Source of the DNA: Paenibacillus abyssi
GTDB taxonomy: Bacteria; Bacillota; Bacilli; Paenibacillales; Paenibacillaceae
DNA length: 64,000 bases
Reading direction: 5' to 3'
Assembly (NCBI RefSeq): GCF_014640295.1
Contig: NZ_BMGR01000007.1
Coordinates: 186,001-250,000 of the forward strand
Position numbers and translations under genes: made by a program
The notes under the pieces: generated by a model
Seen by the model: only the letters and a program-made list of their open reading frames with translations
The model's database searches: none
Told to the model about the DNA's origin: nothing
Shown here: positions 16,083 to 25,037 of the stretch, piece after piece
How positions within the stretch are numbered: the stretch's first letter is position 1
Layout: every line of letters begins with the position of its first letter

Positions 16083-17600
16083 CTAACTTTGAGACAAACG
16101 TATACCATCTTCGATGAGCGGCTTCTCTGACTGGGATAGGCTGCTGCTTTGGCTTACATCCTCGCCGGTGATCCGCTCTTCTCTGCCGCCTGGTAGAGAG
16201 GGTATGCCTACAATAGCAGGCTGAGCCCGGTAAGTATCCTTTGAAATCCGCTCCCTGTACACCTCTTTACCGTCCTGCAGCTTGATGCGGACCGTCTCTA
16301 CCTCATATCCGGGTTTCCCTTCCTGCAGCGTAACCCGACCTCCCGGCGGCACTTCCGCGCTTGGCACTTCGTTAACCGGAGGCTCGATGATCCTGACTGT
16401 TTCCGATTCGATTCGGTACTCGATCTGGTTAGGCATGGTGCCGAACAGCTTAACTGTCAGCTTGCCGTTCTTCGTTTCCGTGCGTATCAGCAGATGCTTT
16501 CCGGTTGTATTCCGAAACCGGAAGTTTAAATAACCGTCCGCGAAGGTGGCGTCGCGTCCCAATGGCACATAGGAAACGGGGAGCGAATGATTGCGCCGTT
16601 CGACGATCTCCAATCCTGCGAGCAGCACGGCATTATACAGGGTGCTGGATACTTGGCAGATGCCCCCGCCTATGCCCGGAACAAGCTCGCCGTTAAGGAT
16701 GACGGGAGCTTCCCGAAATCCGTAGTGCTCCTCTGCAGTATGGATGACCTTGCGGTAATCAAATATCTCGTCCGGCGCAAGTTCCCAGTCCTGCAGCGTG
16801 CGGGCGGTAGAAGTGACGTTAAAGGCACGCCCGGAGGAGCTGGCTGTAAAATCGGTGGTGTAGGACATGATCTTGCGCTCTATGCCCTGTGCCTGCAGCC
16901 GTTCCAATGTCATAGCAGGCTGGATAATTTTCAGCGGCAGCTGGAATGTTGTCTGATCCTTGGGCGGGACTTCCAATGAAATCGTGGCGGAATTGCCTTC
17001 GAACAGCTCATTTTCCGGGCGCGGGTGTCCGCCTGTTACCGCCCAGGCCTGGATCTGCAAGAAGAGCGTCTCCACATCCAATCGGTACGCATCGATGTGC
17101 GGCTTATAGATCACCTCATCAGCGGCATTGATCTCCCGCCCGGCATTGGCCGGCTCACTGAATTCGAGCCAATTCCACTGTTCGCGGATTTTCTTCTCGA
17201 ACAGCTTGCTATTCCATTGGAGCTTCAGTTCATAGGAGCGGGGAAAATAATAGCGGTACTTTGCCTTCTCGAGCAGCGTTCCCTCCCGCAGCTTCAAGAT
17301 TGCAGAGCGGACCTCGCTGCGTTCGACCTGAAAACCAAGCTCCCCCAACGTCCATGTTTTCTCATCGGCGGCAGCTGCGCCTGCAGTGATGTGGATTTCC
17401 CGTTGTTCAAAGCCATCCCAGGCCTTTTCTAAATGATCCAATGCCTGATCGATAGCCAGTCCGCCGATTGCCGTTCCTCCCACAACGGTATGGCCGGGCA
17501 CCTTATTCTGCGATGCGTATACATACAGAAGGCCCCAGCTTGTCGTTATAAGCAGGAGGAGCAAACATCCGGCAATCCATGCAGCATGAAGCTTTTTCAA
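16083..17600 (-). CDS. VanW-family protein with peptidoglycan-binding-like and G5-type regions
   Basis: A 505-residue exported protein with an N-terminal membrane anchor (AAWIAGCLLLLLITTSWGLL). A YoaR/PG-binding-4-like region (about 35-240) precedes the VanW core, marked by VPGIGGGICQVSSTLYNAVL and ERRNHSLPVSYVPLGRDATF. A C-terminal stretch after residue 380 resembles a G5 domain. VanW occurs in some vancomycin-resistance clusters, but most homologues are chromosomal wall-associated proteins with unknown function, and no van genes are nearby. It probably acts at the outer membrane face or wall. Confidence 0.85.
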   Translation of the reverse strand: MKKLHAAWIAGCLLLLLITTSWGLLYVYASQNKVPGHTVVGGTAIGGLAIDQALDHLEKAWDGFEQREIHITAGAAAADEKTWTLGELGFQVERSEVRSAILKLREGTLLEKAKYRYYFPRSYELKLQWNSKLFEKKIREQWNWLEFSEPANAGREINAADEVIYKPHIDAYRLDVETLFLQIQAWAVTGGHPRPENELFEGNSATISLEVPPKDQTTFQLPLKIIQPAMTLERLQAQGIERKIMSYTTDFTASSSGRAFNVTSTARTLQDWELAPDEIFDYRKVIHTAEEHYGFREAPVILNGELVPGIGGGICQVSSTLYNAVLLAGLEIVERRNHSLPVSYVPLGRDATFADGYLNFRFRNTTGKHLLIRTETKNGKLTVKLFGTMPNQIEYRIESETVRIIEPPVNEVPSAEVPPGGRVTLQEGKPGYEVETVRIKLQDGKEVYRERISKDTYRAQPAIVGIPSLPGGREERITGEDVSQSSSLSQSEKPLIEDGIRLSQS

Positions 17601-17821
17601 TTGTGTATCACCTCTTCCTGTTAACCCGCAGTGGCTGCTAGTTATATTTATGCGCCGACGTCCCGGAATCTGCCATTGAAATAAAGAGGTTAGCTGCGGA
17701 GCAGCCGGTCAGGAAAATGATGAGAATTATTAGAATGGTGTCGATTTGATCACTTTTAAAAGGAATTGTGGGCTTTATGTCGAATATTTATATGCTGGAA
17801 CTATCTACAGGATGTGATAAT

Positions 17822-18508
17822 GTGATTGAAATGCAAGATATATGGAAGACCTACGCTGACGGTAATCATGCGCTGCGTGGTGTTTCCGTGCGTATAGATC
17901 GTAATGAATTCGTCTATTTAGTCGGCCCTTCCGGTGCCGGTAAATCGACATTTATGAAGCTGATTTACCGTGAGGAGGTGCCGACCAAAGGGCAAATCTC
18001 GGTAAACGGTTTTAATATAGGCAAGCTTAAACAGCGCAAGATCCCGTTCGTCCGGCGAAATATCGGCGTTATCTTTCAGGATTTCCGCCTGCTGCCCAAG
18101 CTGACTGCTTACGAGAATATCGCTTTTGCTATGGAAGTGATCGAAGCTCCGCGACGCATCATTAAACGCCGCACGATGGAGGTTCTGGAGTTGGTCGGGT
18201 TGCGCGGCAAACATGCCAGTCTGCCGGCGCAGCTGTCCGGGGGCGAGCAGCAGCGGATTGCGATTGCACGCGCGATCGTCAACAACCCGGCGGTGATTGT
18301 CGCGGATGAGCCGACAGGCAATCTTGATCCTGAAACGTCATGGGGAATTATGAATCTGCTGGAAGAAATTAATTTTCGCGGGACAACGATTGTCATGGCA
18401 ACCCACAACCGCGAAATTGTGAACCGTTTACGCAAGCGCGTCATTGCAATTGAGAATGGCATCATTGCACGCGATGAAGCGCGAGGGGAGTATGGTTATG
18501 AAATTTAG
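17822..18508 (+). CDS. ftsE: Cell division ATP-binding protein FtsE
   Basis: A 228-residue ABC ATPase, exactly the usual FtsE length if started at GTG 17822. The frame is open to 17768, but the extra residues are not in the family. Walker A is GPSGAGKST, the signature is QLSGGEQQR, Walker B is VIVADEP and the H-loop is MATHN. FtsE pairs with FtsX to drive a wall hydrolase by ATP hydrolysis at the membrane. Its end overlaps ftsX by 11 bp, so translation is coupled. Confidence 0.95.
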   Translation: MIEMQDIWKTYADGNHALRGVSVRIDRNEFVYLVGPSGAGKSTFMKLIYREEVPTKGQISVNGFNIGKLKQRKIPFVRRNIGVIFQDFRLLPKLTAYENIAFAMEVIEAPRRIIKRRTMEVLELVGLRGKHASLPAQLSGGEQQRIAIARAIVNNPAVIVADEPTGNLDPETSWGIMNLLEEINFRGTTIVMATHNREIVNRLRKRVIAIENGIIARDEARGEYGYEI

Positions 18509-19415
18509 CACTATTCTCCGTCATCTGCGCGAGGGCGTAAAAAATGTCGTCCGCAACGGTTGGATGTCATTTGCTTCCATCAGTTCTATCGGCATCTCGC
18601 TCTTCATTCTAGGCGTATTCATGCTGTTAGCGATGAATGTTAACAATCTGGCCAGCCAGATTGAAAGCCAGGTACAGATTCGCGTCTTTCTTCAATTAAA
18701 TACCGAGCAAGCCAAAATCGAACAGTTAAACAATACGATCGGCAATATGCCCGAAGTGAGCAAAGTGAAGTTCGTTTCGAAAGAAGAAGGGCTGGAGATG
18801 CTTCGCACTAACCTAGGCGAAGATGGCAACGAATTGCTCGAAGGTTACGATAATACGAACAATCCGCTCCCCGATTCGTTCACGGTGGAAGTGGTAGATC
18901 CGCAGACGATTGCCTTTGTCGCCAAAAAAATCAGCGCGATTAATGAAGCGGAAGGCGAACAACCGATCAGCAGTGTGAAATACGGACAAGGAACCGTAGA
19001 GACGCTGTTTAAAGTGACGACCGCCGTGAGGAATATCGGATTGGTTATTGTCGCAGGTTTAGCAATTACAGCGATGTTTCTCATTTCCAACACGATCAAA
19101 ATCACGATTTTGGCAAGACGCAGAGAGATTGGCATCATGAAGCTCGTGGGCGCGACGAATAATTTTATCCGTTGGCCGTTCTTCATTGAAGGTGCATTGA
19201 TTGGACTGTTAGGTTCGCTTGTCACGGTCGCTCTGCTGCTGTTTGGTTACTCTCAGCTGGTACAGGTATCCCAGGTGGAATTGGGCTTGATGATGATAAA
19301 ATTAGTCACCGTTGAAGAGTCAGGACTGTTGGTTGCAGCGTTGTTAATCGGCATGGGAACGGCGATCGGCATTTGGGGCAGTACGATTTCCGTCCGAAAG
19401 TACTTGAAAGTGTAG
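18498..19415 (+). CDS. ftsX: Cell division protein FtsX (permease-like)
   Basis: A 305-residue membrane protein with the FtsX layout: a cytoplasmic start (LRHLREGVKNVVRNGWMSFAS), TM1, an extracellular domain of about 110 residues (IESQVQIRVFL onwards), then three C-terminal helices with the ARRREIGIMKLVGATN coupling loop. I start it at ATG 18498, 7 nt from GAGGGGAG; ATG 18492 is too close. FtsX transmits FtsE ATPase cycles to an external peptidoglycan hydrolase, here most likely the next gene product. Confidence 0.95.
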   Translation: MKFSTILRHLREGVKNVVRNGWMSFASISSIGISLFILGVFMLLAMNVNNLASQIESQVQIRVFLQLNTEQAKIEQLNNTIGNMPEVSKVKFVSKEEGLEMLRTNLGEDGNELLEGYDNTNNPLPDSFTVEVVDPQTIAFVAKKISAINEAEGEQPISSVKYGQGTVETLFKVTTAVRNIGLVIVAGLAITAMFLISNTIKITILARRREIGIMKLVGATNNFIRWPFFIEGALIGLLGSLVTVALLLFGYSQLVQVSQVELGLMMIKLVTVEESGLLVAALLIGMGTAIGIWGSTISVRKYLKV

Positions 19416-19427
19416 GTGATTGAATTA

Positions 19428-20606
19428 GTGAAGAAACAAGCACTCACAATTCTAGCGGTCGTCATAGCAGCGGCGGTTCTATTTCAACCAACTGACGGTG
19501 AAGCGGCCTCAGAGGTAGACAAGATCAACAAAGAGATACAGAGAGTCCGCACCGAAATGAAAGAGGCGGCAAATAATAAGACGCAAGCCGAGCAAGACCT
19601 CAAATCCGTTGAGGAACAAAAAGAGCAGACGGCACAATCGATCAATGAAGTGATGAATCAAATCAACACGGTGGCCGTAAACATGCAAAATGTTAACGGG
19701 CGTCTTGTGGAGACCGAAGCGGAATTGCTGGCAGCGGGACAAAGCCTTGAAGATGCGGAAATGCGCATTCAAGCGCGGGACGAGCTGCTGCAATCGCGGA
19801 TTCGCCTGCTTTATACAAGCGGGTTCGTCTCCTATATGGATGTACTGCTTAGCTCAACGAACTTTACCGACTTTATCGACCGTTTCGATGCGCTTCAATC
19901 GATCCTGAATCAGGATAAAGATATTCTGGATGAACACAAGAAGGATAAAGAGCTGATTATACAGAAAAAGCAGGAAGTAGAGACTAAGCTGGCCGAAGTT
20001 CGTGATCTCTACGGCCGTTTAGAAGCCTATCATACCCAATTGGTTGCAAAAGAGAAGGAAAAAGAAGTGATGATCCTCCAATATAACAAACGAATGGAGG
20101 AGCTTGAAGATATCTCAGCAGAGCAGGAAGAGCTTCTGATGGCACTAGCCAAGAAGGTGTCTGCTTTGGAAAAAGAGAAGAATAGGGTAGAAACGCATTA
20201 CAAGGGCGGCAAGCTGCTGCGCCCAATCGGCGACGGTTACCGGATGAGCTCACAGTTCGGGCCGCGTACGCATCCGATAACCGGAGTGAAGGGCAAGATG
20301 CATAACGGTGTCGATTTTGCGGCACCGCAAGGGACGGCCATCTATGCTGCGGAATCGGGTGTTGTCATCGTCGCGCAAGCAACGAGCGGATATGGAAATA
20401 CGGTCATCATCGATCATGGTGCAGGATTATGGACATTATACGCTCATATTAAGCCGGGCGGAATCAAGGTGGAAAGCGGCGAAAAGGTTAAACGCGGACA
20501 AAAAATTGCAGAGGTCGGAACAACGGGGAACTCGACCGGACCGCATCTTCACTTCGAAGTGCGCCAGGATGAGAAGCCTGTCAATCCACTGAACTATATT
20601 CGCTAG
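19428..20606 (+). CDS. EnvC-like murein hydrolase (coiled coil plus M23 metallopeptidase)
   Basis: A 392-residue secreted protein starting at GTG 19428 behind AGGTG. It has a signal peptide (to about residue 27), a long coiled coil (about 28-260) and a C-terminal M23/LytM domain. Zinc ligands are intact: His292 and Asp296 in MHNGVDFA, and His373/His375 in GPHLHFEV. This suggests an active endopeptidase, unlike Escherichia coli EnvC, which is a non-catalytic activator. It follows ftsX by 12 bp, matching the FtsEX-hydrolase module. Confidence 0.9.
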   Translation: MKKQALTILAVVIAAAVLFQPTDGEAASEVDKINKEIQRVRTEMKEAANNKTQAEQDLKSVEEQKEQTAQSINEVMNQINTVAVNMQNVNGRLVETEAELLAAGQSLEDAEMRIQARDELLQSRIRLLYTSGFVSYMDVLLSSTNFTDFIDRFDALQSILNQDKDILDEHKKDKELIIQKKQEVETKLAEVRDLYGRLEAYHTQLVAKEKEKEVMILQYNKRMEELEDISAEQEELLMALAKKVSALEKEKNRVETHYKGGKLLRPIGDGYRMSSQFGPRTHPITGVKGKMHNGVDFAAPQGTAIYAAESGVVIVAQATSGYGNTVIIDHGAGLWTLYAHIKPGGIKVESGEKVKRGQKIAEVGTTGNSTGPHLHFEVRQDEKPVNPLNYIR

Positions 20607-20746
20607 CCAAGTGCCTGCCTTCTTTCGTTTATCCATTTTGCAGTCTTGTGACAGCCTCATGGGGCAGACGCAAATAATTTCCAGCGGCTTGTCATATACT
20701 AGCAGGGGCAATGAAAACCGGTTAAGTTTTGAAGGTGGTGGCTAAC

Positions 20747-22213
20747 ATGCAGTTTAAAGGCCGTACAGTATTCGCGTTTGTATTATTAACGATGGTTGCG
20801 TCGGTTATTGTGACACTGACATTTGCAGACCGTGCGGTACTCAGTGAAATCGGCAGCCGGACCGGGCTTGCCTCCGCGGAGTCTCAACAGGCTTCAGAGA
20901 GCTTGAATAGGCAGGAGATGGCCAAGCTCAATGCCGTTCTTTCGTTAATTGAGACAAAGTATTATAAGGAAGTCGATCGCGACAAGGTAATGGACGGTGC
21001 GATAAGCGGGATGATCTCTGCGCTTGACGATCCTTATTCGGTCTATATGGAGGAGGAAGCCGCCGAACATTTCTCCGAGTCGATCGAAGGATCGTTTACG
21101 GGAATCGGCGCAGAAGTGACGATGGACAATGGGAACATTACCATTGTGGCGCCCATTAAGGATTCACCGGCGGAGCGCGCGGGATTGCTACCCAAAGACG
21201 TGCTTTTATCCGTAAACGGGGAATCATTGAACGGTTTGAAGCTTAATGAGGCGGTCGCCAAAATCCGTGGGCCGAAAGGGACAAAGGCGAAGCTTGAAAT
21301 TCAGCGTGAAGGCGTTTCTCAACCGATACAGCTGATCATTATTCGCGATGATATCGATGTGGAAACCGTGTACGCGAAGATGCTGCCTGATCAAATCGGC
21401 AAGATTGAAATTCGCCAATTCTCGATGAATACAGGAGACCGGTTCAATGAAGAGCTGGAGCGTCTGGAAAGCCAAGGCATGAAGGGTTTAATCATCGATG
21501 TTCGCAATAACCCGGGAGGGGTGCTGCCGGTCGTCGTCTCGGTGGCGCAGCCGTTCGTTCCAAAAGGCAAACCAATCGTTCAAGTCGAGGAGCGCAACGG
21601 AAAGGTCGATAAGACGCTGTCTCAAGGGTCGAGCAAGCCTTATCCGGTTGCCGTTCTGGTGAACAAAGGCAGCGCGAGCGCTTCGGAGGTATTGGCGGGC
21701 GCGCTGAGCGAGGAAGCCGGAGCGACGATTGTGGGCGAGACGACTTTCGGCAAAGGAACCGTACAGGTGAGCTATAATAAGGCGCTGGGTGACGGGAGCC
21801 TGGTGAAAATGACGATCGCAAAATGGTTAACTCCTCATGGCAACTGGGTCAATGAAAAAGGGATTGAACCGGATATCGAGGTGCTGCCGCCGGATTATTA
21901 CAGCGCTCCTCGATTAGCCAAGTCAACCACGCTTACAAAAGACATGCTCGGAGAAGAAGTGCGCAGTATGCAAATGATGTTAAGCGGCTTGGGTTATAAA
22001 GTGGACCGTAAGGATGGCTACTTTAGCAATCAGACCGAACAAGCGGTTAAAGCGTTCCAAAGTAAAGAGGGAATACCGGTGACAGGGAAAGCCGATCCAA
22101 AAACAGCAGAGCTTCTGGAACAGGAGTTAATCAATTGGGTTCGCGACGATAAAAACGACGGACAGCTGGCTGAAGCGGTTCGCGTGATTCAGGAACGTCT
22201 GGGTACACAATAA
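20747..22213 (+). CDS. ctpB: Carboxy-terminal processing protease CtpA/CtpB (S41) with peptidoglycan-binding domain
   Basis: A 488-residue S41 protease starting at ATG 20747 behind GAAGGTGG. An N-terminal anchor is followed by a PDZ domain (about 90-170; SPAERAGLLPKDVLLSVNG). The Ser-Lys dyad is Ser311 in KGSASASEV and Lys336 in TFGKGTVQ, 25 residues apart as in the family. A C-terminal PG_binding_1 domain (about 395-455) would anchor it to the wall. In Bacillus subtilis CtpB cleaves SpoIVFA in sporulation, and it lies beside ftsEX and minJ there too. Confidence 0.88.
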   Translation: MQFKGRTVFAFVLLTMVASVIVTLTFADRAVLSEIGSRTGLASAESQQASESLNRQEMAKLNAVLSLIETKYYKEVDRDKVMDGAISGMISALDDPYSVYMEEEAAEHFSESIEGSFTGIGAEVTMDNGNITIVAPIKDSPAERAGLLPKDVLLSVNGESLNGLKLNEAVAKIRGPKGTKAKLEIQREGVSQPIQLIIIRDDIDVETVYAKMLPDQIGKIEIRQFSMNTGDRFNEELERLESQGMKGLIIDVRNNPGGVLPVVVSVAQPFVPKGKPIVQVEERNGKVDKTLSQGSSKPYPVAVLVNKGSASASEVLAGALSEEAGATIVGETTFGKGTVQVSYNKALGDGSLVKMTIAKWLTPHGNWVNEKGIEPDIEVLPPDYYSAPRLAKSTTLTKDMLGEEVRSMQMMLSGLGYKVDRKDGYFSNQTEQAVKAFQSKEGIPVTGKADPKTAELLEQELINWVRDDKNDGQLAEAVRVIQERLGTQ

Positions 22214-22252
22214 ATTTGCAGCAGGATTTTCAGGCAGGTTTGTCGAATGATT

Positions 22253-22305
22253 AGAAGGTTGGAATCGGCCGCTGGCGGCGGCTGATGCCCGGCCTTCTTT
22301 TTTTG
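22253..22305 (+). terminator. Intrinsic terminator after ctpB
   Basis: A GC-rich hairpin with outer AGAAGG/CCTTCT and inner GGCCGC/GCGGCT pairings is followed by TTTTTTT. Confidence 0.75.
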
Positions 22306-22364
22306 TGACTGATTATGAAGTTGCGTTTGAGATAACGTGTAAATCTCAGTAGGGAGTGGAAGTA

Positions 22365-23657
22365 TTGGACATTGCAATGGAGCTTTTGCGGCAGGCTGGC
22401 ACGGCCGCACTGCAGCTGCTAATCCAACCGTTTTATTATATTGCTGTATTGCTGATTGTACTGCTCTATTTCAGGCAGACGAGAATGGAACGCAAGCTGT
22501 TCCATGTCAGACTGCAGGTTTGGCCGATTTTGCTCGTACGCACGCTTGTTTCCGGATTGGCGGCAGGCATCGTGGTTTCGCTTGCTGCCGCTTTTATCGG
22601 CGTCATGATTACGCCCGAAGCGATTTATTGGATATGGGGGATGGCTGCGATCCTGGTTCTGTTCCGGGTCCGGTTCTTATGTTTTGCTTACAGTGTGGGA
22701 TTGCTTGGCATATTGCAATGGCTGATAGGCTGGTTCGATCTAAGCGGAAGCGGAGAGTGGATCAAGGCCACTGCCGAATCGCTTGCGTCGCTCGATATCC
22801 CCGGCCTGCTGCTGCTTGTCGCATTGATGCATGCGGCTGAGTCGCTGCTGCTGCGCAGGCAGGGCAGTCGAATCGTGAGCCCAATGTTTCTTGAGGGGAA
22901 ACGCGGCAGGCTTGTCGGCGGTTTTCAGCTGCAGGGCTACTGGCCGGTGCCGCTGCTGCTGCTTGTTCCGGCTCACACCGACAGCGCGGCCGCTGCGTTA
23001 TTGCCTTGGACACCGCTGTTTGGAGGCGATATATGGGCAGCCGGGTTTACGATGATCGGTCTTCCGATGGTCATCGGTTTTAGTGAAGTGACGCGTTCTT
23101 TGCTGCCGGGCCAGCAGGTAAAGCAAACCTCTAAAGGGCTGTTGTTTTACAGTCTCTTGTTAATCCTTATTGCAGGAGCTGCTGCTTGGTGGCCGCCGCT
23201 AACGCTGACCGCCGCGTTATGTGCATTGCTGCTGCATGAGGCCATGGTATGGATCAGCTCGCGCAGGGAAGCACAGAGCAGTCCGCTTTATGTACATGAT
23301 GACAGGGGCTTGCGCGTGCTTGCCGTCGTGCCGGGCACCCCGGCGGATGAACTGGGGATTATGGCCGGAGAAATTTTGTACAAGGTAAACGGGCATCGTG
23401 TACGGACGAAAGAGGAGCTGTATGAAGCTCTGCATGAGAATTCGGCATTTTGTAAGCTTGAAGTGCTCAACCACGAAGGGCAGATCAAGTTTATGCAGCG
23501 TGCAAGATTTGCCGGCGAGCATCATCAACTGGGGGTCATACTCGCGCCGGATGAACGCGCCGATTACTATGCGGCTTCCAAGCCGGCATCGTTACTTGAT
23601 GTCGTACGGCGGGAACGCACGGTTTACCAGCGGGATTCTTCATCTTTTACGCAATGA
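22365..23657 (+). CDS. MinJ-like polytopic membrane protein with C-terminal PDZ domain
   Basis: A 430-residue protein; the best start is TTG 22365, 8 nt after AGGGAG. About eight hydrophobic helices (residues 15-320) precede a C-terminal PDZ domain (about 325-400; DDRGLRVLAVVPGTPADELG, then AGEILYKVNG). This is the architecture of Bacillus subtilis MinJ (YvjD), which links DivIVA to MinCD at the poles, and MinJ also sits directly after ctpB in that species. I infer MinJ function from architecture and position. A PDZ signalling protein of another role is possible. Confidence 0.75.
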   Translation: MDIAMELLRQAGTAALQLLIQPFYYIAVLLIVLLYFRQTRMERKLFHVRLQVWPILLVRTLVSGLAAGIVVSLAAAFIGVMITPEAIYWIWGMAAILVLFRVRFLCFAYSVGLLGILQWLIGWFDLSGSGEWIKATAESLASLDIPGLLLLVALMHAAESLLLRRQGSRIVSPMFLEGKRGRLVGGFQLQGYWPVPLLLLVPAHTDSAAAALLPWTPLFGGDIWAAGFTMIGLPMVIGFSEVTRSLLPGQQVKQTSKGLLFYSLLLILIAGAAAWWPPLTLTAALCALLLHEAMVWISSRREAQSSPLYVHDDRGLRVLAVVPGTPADELGIMAGEILYKVNGHRVRTKEELYEALHENSAFCKLEVLNHEGQIKFMQRARFAGEHHQLGVILAPDERADYYAASKPASLLDVVRRERTVYQRDSSSFTQ

Positions 23658-23702
23658 AGGTAATGGTTATCGTTACGGGGTTGTTTTATTTCTTAACAAG
23701 TT

Positions 23703-23738
23703 GAAGGACCTGCCGTGTTTCGGACAGGTCCTTCTTTT
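23703..23738. terminator. Bidirectional terminator between MinJ-like gene and aldose epimerase
   Basis: A 10-bp perfect stem (GAAGGACCTG/CAGGTCCTTC, 23703-23712 and 23725-23734) with a 12-nt loop is followed by TTTT. The flanking genes converge. Confidence 0.75.
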
Positions 23739-23751
23739 CGCTGTGCGACTA

Positions 23752-24630
23752 TTATACGCTGCCCGTCTTCTCGCAAGAAATGGACAGCCAGGCATCAACC
23801 GCTTCTCCAGCAGGCACCACCGGCAGCTCCTCTTTGCGGTTCAATTCGTTGGTCTTGGCCATCCATGGCTCTACACATACGAAAGGCTTTCCTTCCACCG
23901 ACCACAGCACAACGTAGGTAAAATGCTCGCTGTAGGCCATCTTCACGCGGCAGCCTCCCGATAAATCAAATTTGATTTCCGGTTTGCTCGCATCAAGAAG
24001 GGCTACCGATTCAACCAACCCGTTGAGATCGATCGGACCTTGAATCTTTTTCTCAAGGTTATCGTTGTAGTCAAAGTAGGTTGTAGCATCCGTCTCATAG
24101 GTTATGGCCTTGTTGTCGGTTCGGAAGTACGGGTGGAAGCCGGCATACATCGGCATCGGCCGATCGGACAGGTTGCTGTAGTGCTGCTCCAGGCGAAGCT
24201 CGCCATCCTGCAGAATATAGGTGAACAAAAGCTCAAATTCAAAAGGATAGGCTTGCAGGGTCGCCGCGTCATTTCGTAACCGGATCGTTAACGCGGCATC
24301 ATTGTCTGCCCGGGTGCTGACGACCTCCCAAGGCATTACTCTGGCTACGCCATGGTTTTTCATCGTATAGGTATGTCCGTCCCACTCGTATTGCATATCG
24401 GTTAATTGACCGCAAATCGGAAACAGAATCGGATTGCCGCCGCGTATATTGGCCGAAGGATCGAGAAAAGTGCTTTCGTCCAGATAGAACAGCGGTTGTC
24501 CGTTTAACGTTAGCTCTGTGGCGATCCCGCCCCGTTCAGGGCAAATGCGGACAAAAGAACCGCTTTTTTCGTCAACAAGCTCGTACATTGTATAGGTTTC
24601 TTGGGATATATTCACTTTATAATTCGCCAT
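23752..24630 (-). CDS. Aldose 1-epimerase family protein
   Basis: A 292-residue galactose mutarotase-like protein. Family marks are GGNPILFPICGQ near residue 70, KNHGVARVMPWEV near 95, and YAGFHPYFR with the catalytic-type His near 170. VCVEPWMAK near 260 holds the likely catalytic Glu. It starts at ATG 24630 behind AAGGGGG. Such proteins interconvert sugar anomers, and the YeaD/LacX-like subset may act on hexose phosphates. No sugar operon is adjacent, so the substrate is open. Confidence 0.85.
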   Translation of the reverse strand: MANYKVNISQETYTMYELVDEKSGSFVRICPERGGIATELTLNGQPLFYLDESTFLDPSANIRGGNPILFPICGQLTDMQYEWDGHTYTMKNHGVARVMPWEVVSTRADNDAALTIRLRNDAATLQAYPFEFELLFTYILQDGELRLEQHYSNLSDRPMPMYAGFHPYFRTDNKAITYETDATTYFDYNDNLEKKIQGPIDLNGLVESVALLDASKPEIKFDLSGGCRVKMAYSEHFTYVVLWSVEGKPFVCVEPWMAKTNELNRKEELPVVPAGEAVDAWLSISCEKTGSV

Positions 24631-24794
24631 TTCGAAAAGCCCCCTTGATTGCATCTTTGGATGTGAATTTGCTTACGAATGGAGTTTATCATATTTTTAT
24701 AGACTAAATAAAGCGAGCGGCCATGCCGATAATGTAGATACCGCTGAGTTGTTTCCGGGCGGATATGCTTATTCATAAGATGGGAGCGAGAAGA

Positions 24795-24980
24795 ATGGAC
24801 GTTTCAAGTGCCGCGGCCGCTTCAACAGCTATGTCTACGGCCAAGCTGCAGCAGGATGTAGGAATTGCAGTGCTCTCAAACGTGATGGATTTTGCCAAAC
24901 AGCAGAACAACCAGATGATTGAGATGATGGCACAAAGCACCCATCCTCATCTAGGCAAAAACTTGGATATCAAGATTTGA
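24795..24980 (+). CDS. YjfB-family small protein (putative motility protein)
   Basis: A 61-residue protein beginning at ATG 24795 behind GGGAGCGAGAAG. MDVSSAAAASTAMSTAKLQQ followed by a DVGIAVLSNVMDFAK helix matches the small YjfB_motility family found in Firmicutes and Proteobacteria. The family is often under sigma-D or flagellar control, but its function is not established. It stands alone here, with no flagellar genes within the window. A strong terminator follows directly. Confidence 0.75.
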   Translation: MDVSSAAAASTAMSTAKLQQDVGIAVLSNVMDFAKQQNNQMIEMMAQSTHPHLGKNLDIKI

Positions 24981-24986
24981 CCTGAA

Positions 24987-25032
24987 CAAAGACAAAAGGG
25001 CATCCTCAACAGAGAATGCCCTTTTGTCTTTG
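24987..25032. terminator. Bidirectional terminator between YjfB-like and DoxX-like genes
   Basis: A 17-bp perfect stem (24987-25003 with 25016-25032, arms CAAAGACAAAAGGGCAT and complement) with a 12-nt loop. A- and T-rich arms suit termination in both directions. Confidence 0.85.
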
Positions 25033-25037
25033 CCTCA

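Noticed and set aside
16083-17600. VanW gene as a sign of vancomycin resistance
   Set aside because: No vanHAX, vanY or VanRS-type genes are nearby, and most VanW-family genes are unrelated chromosomal genes.
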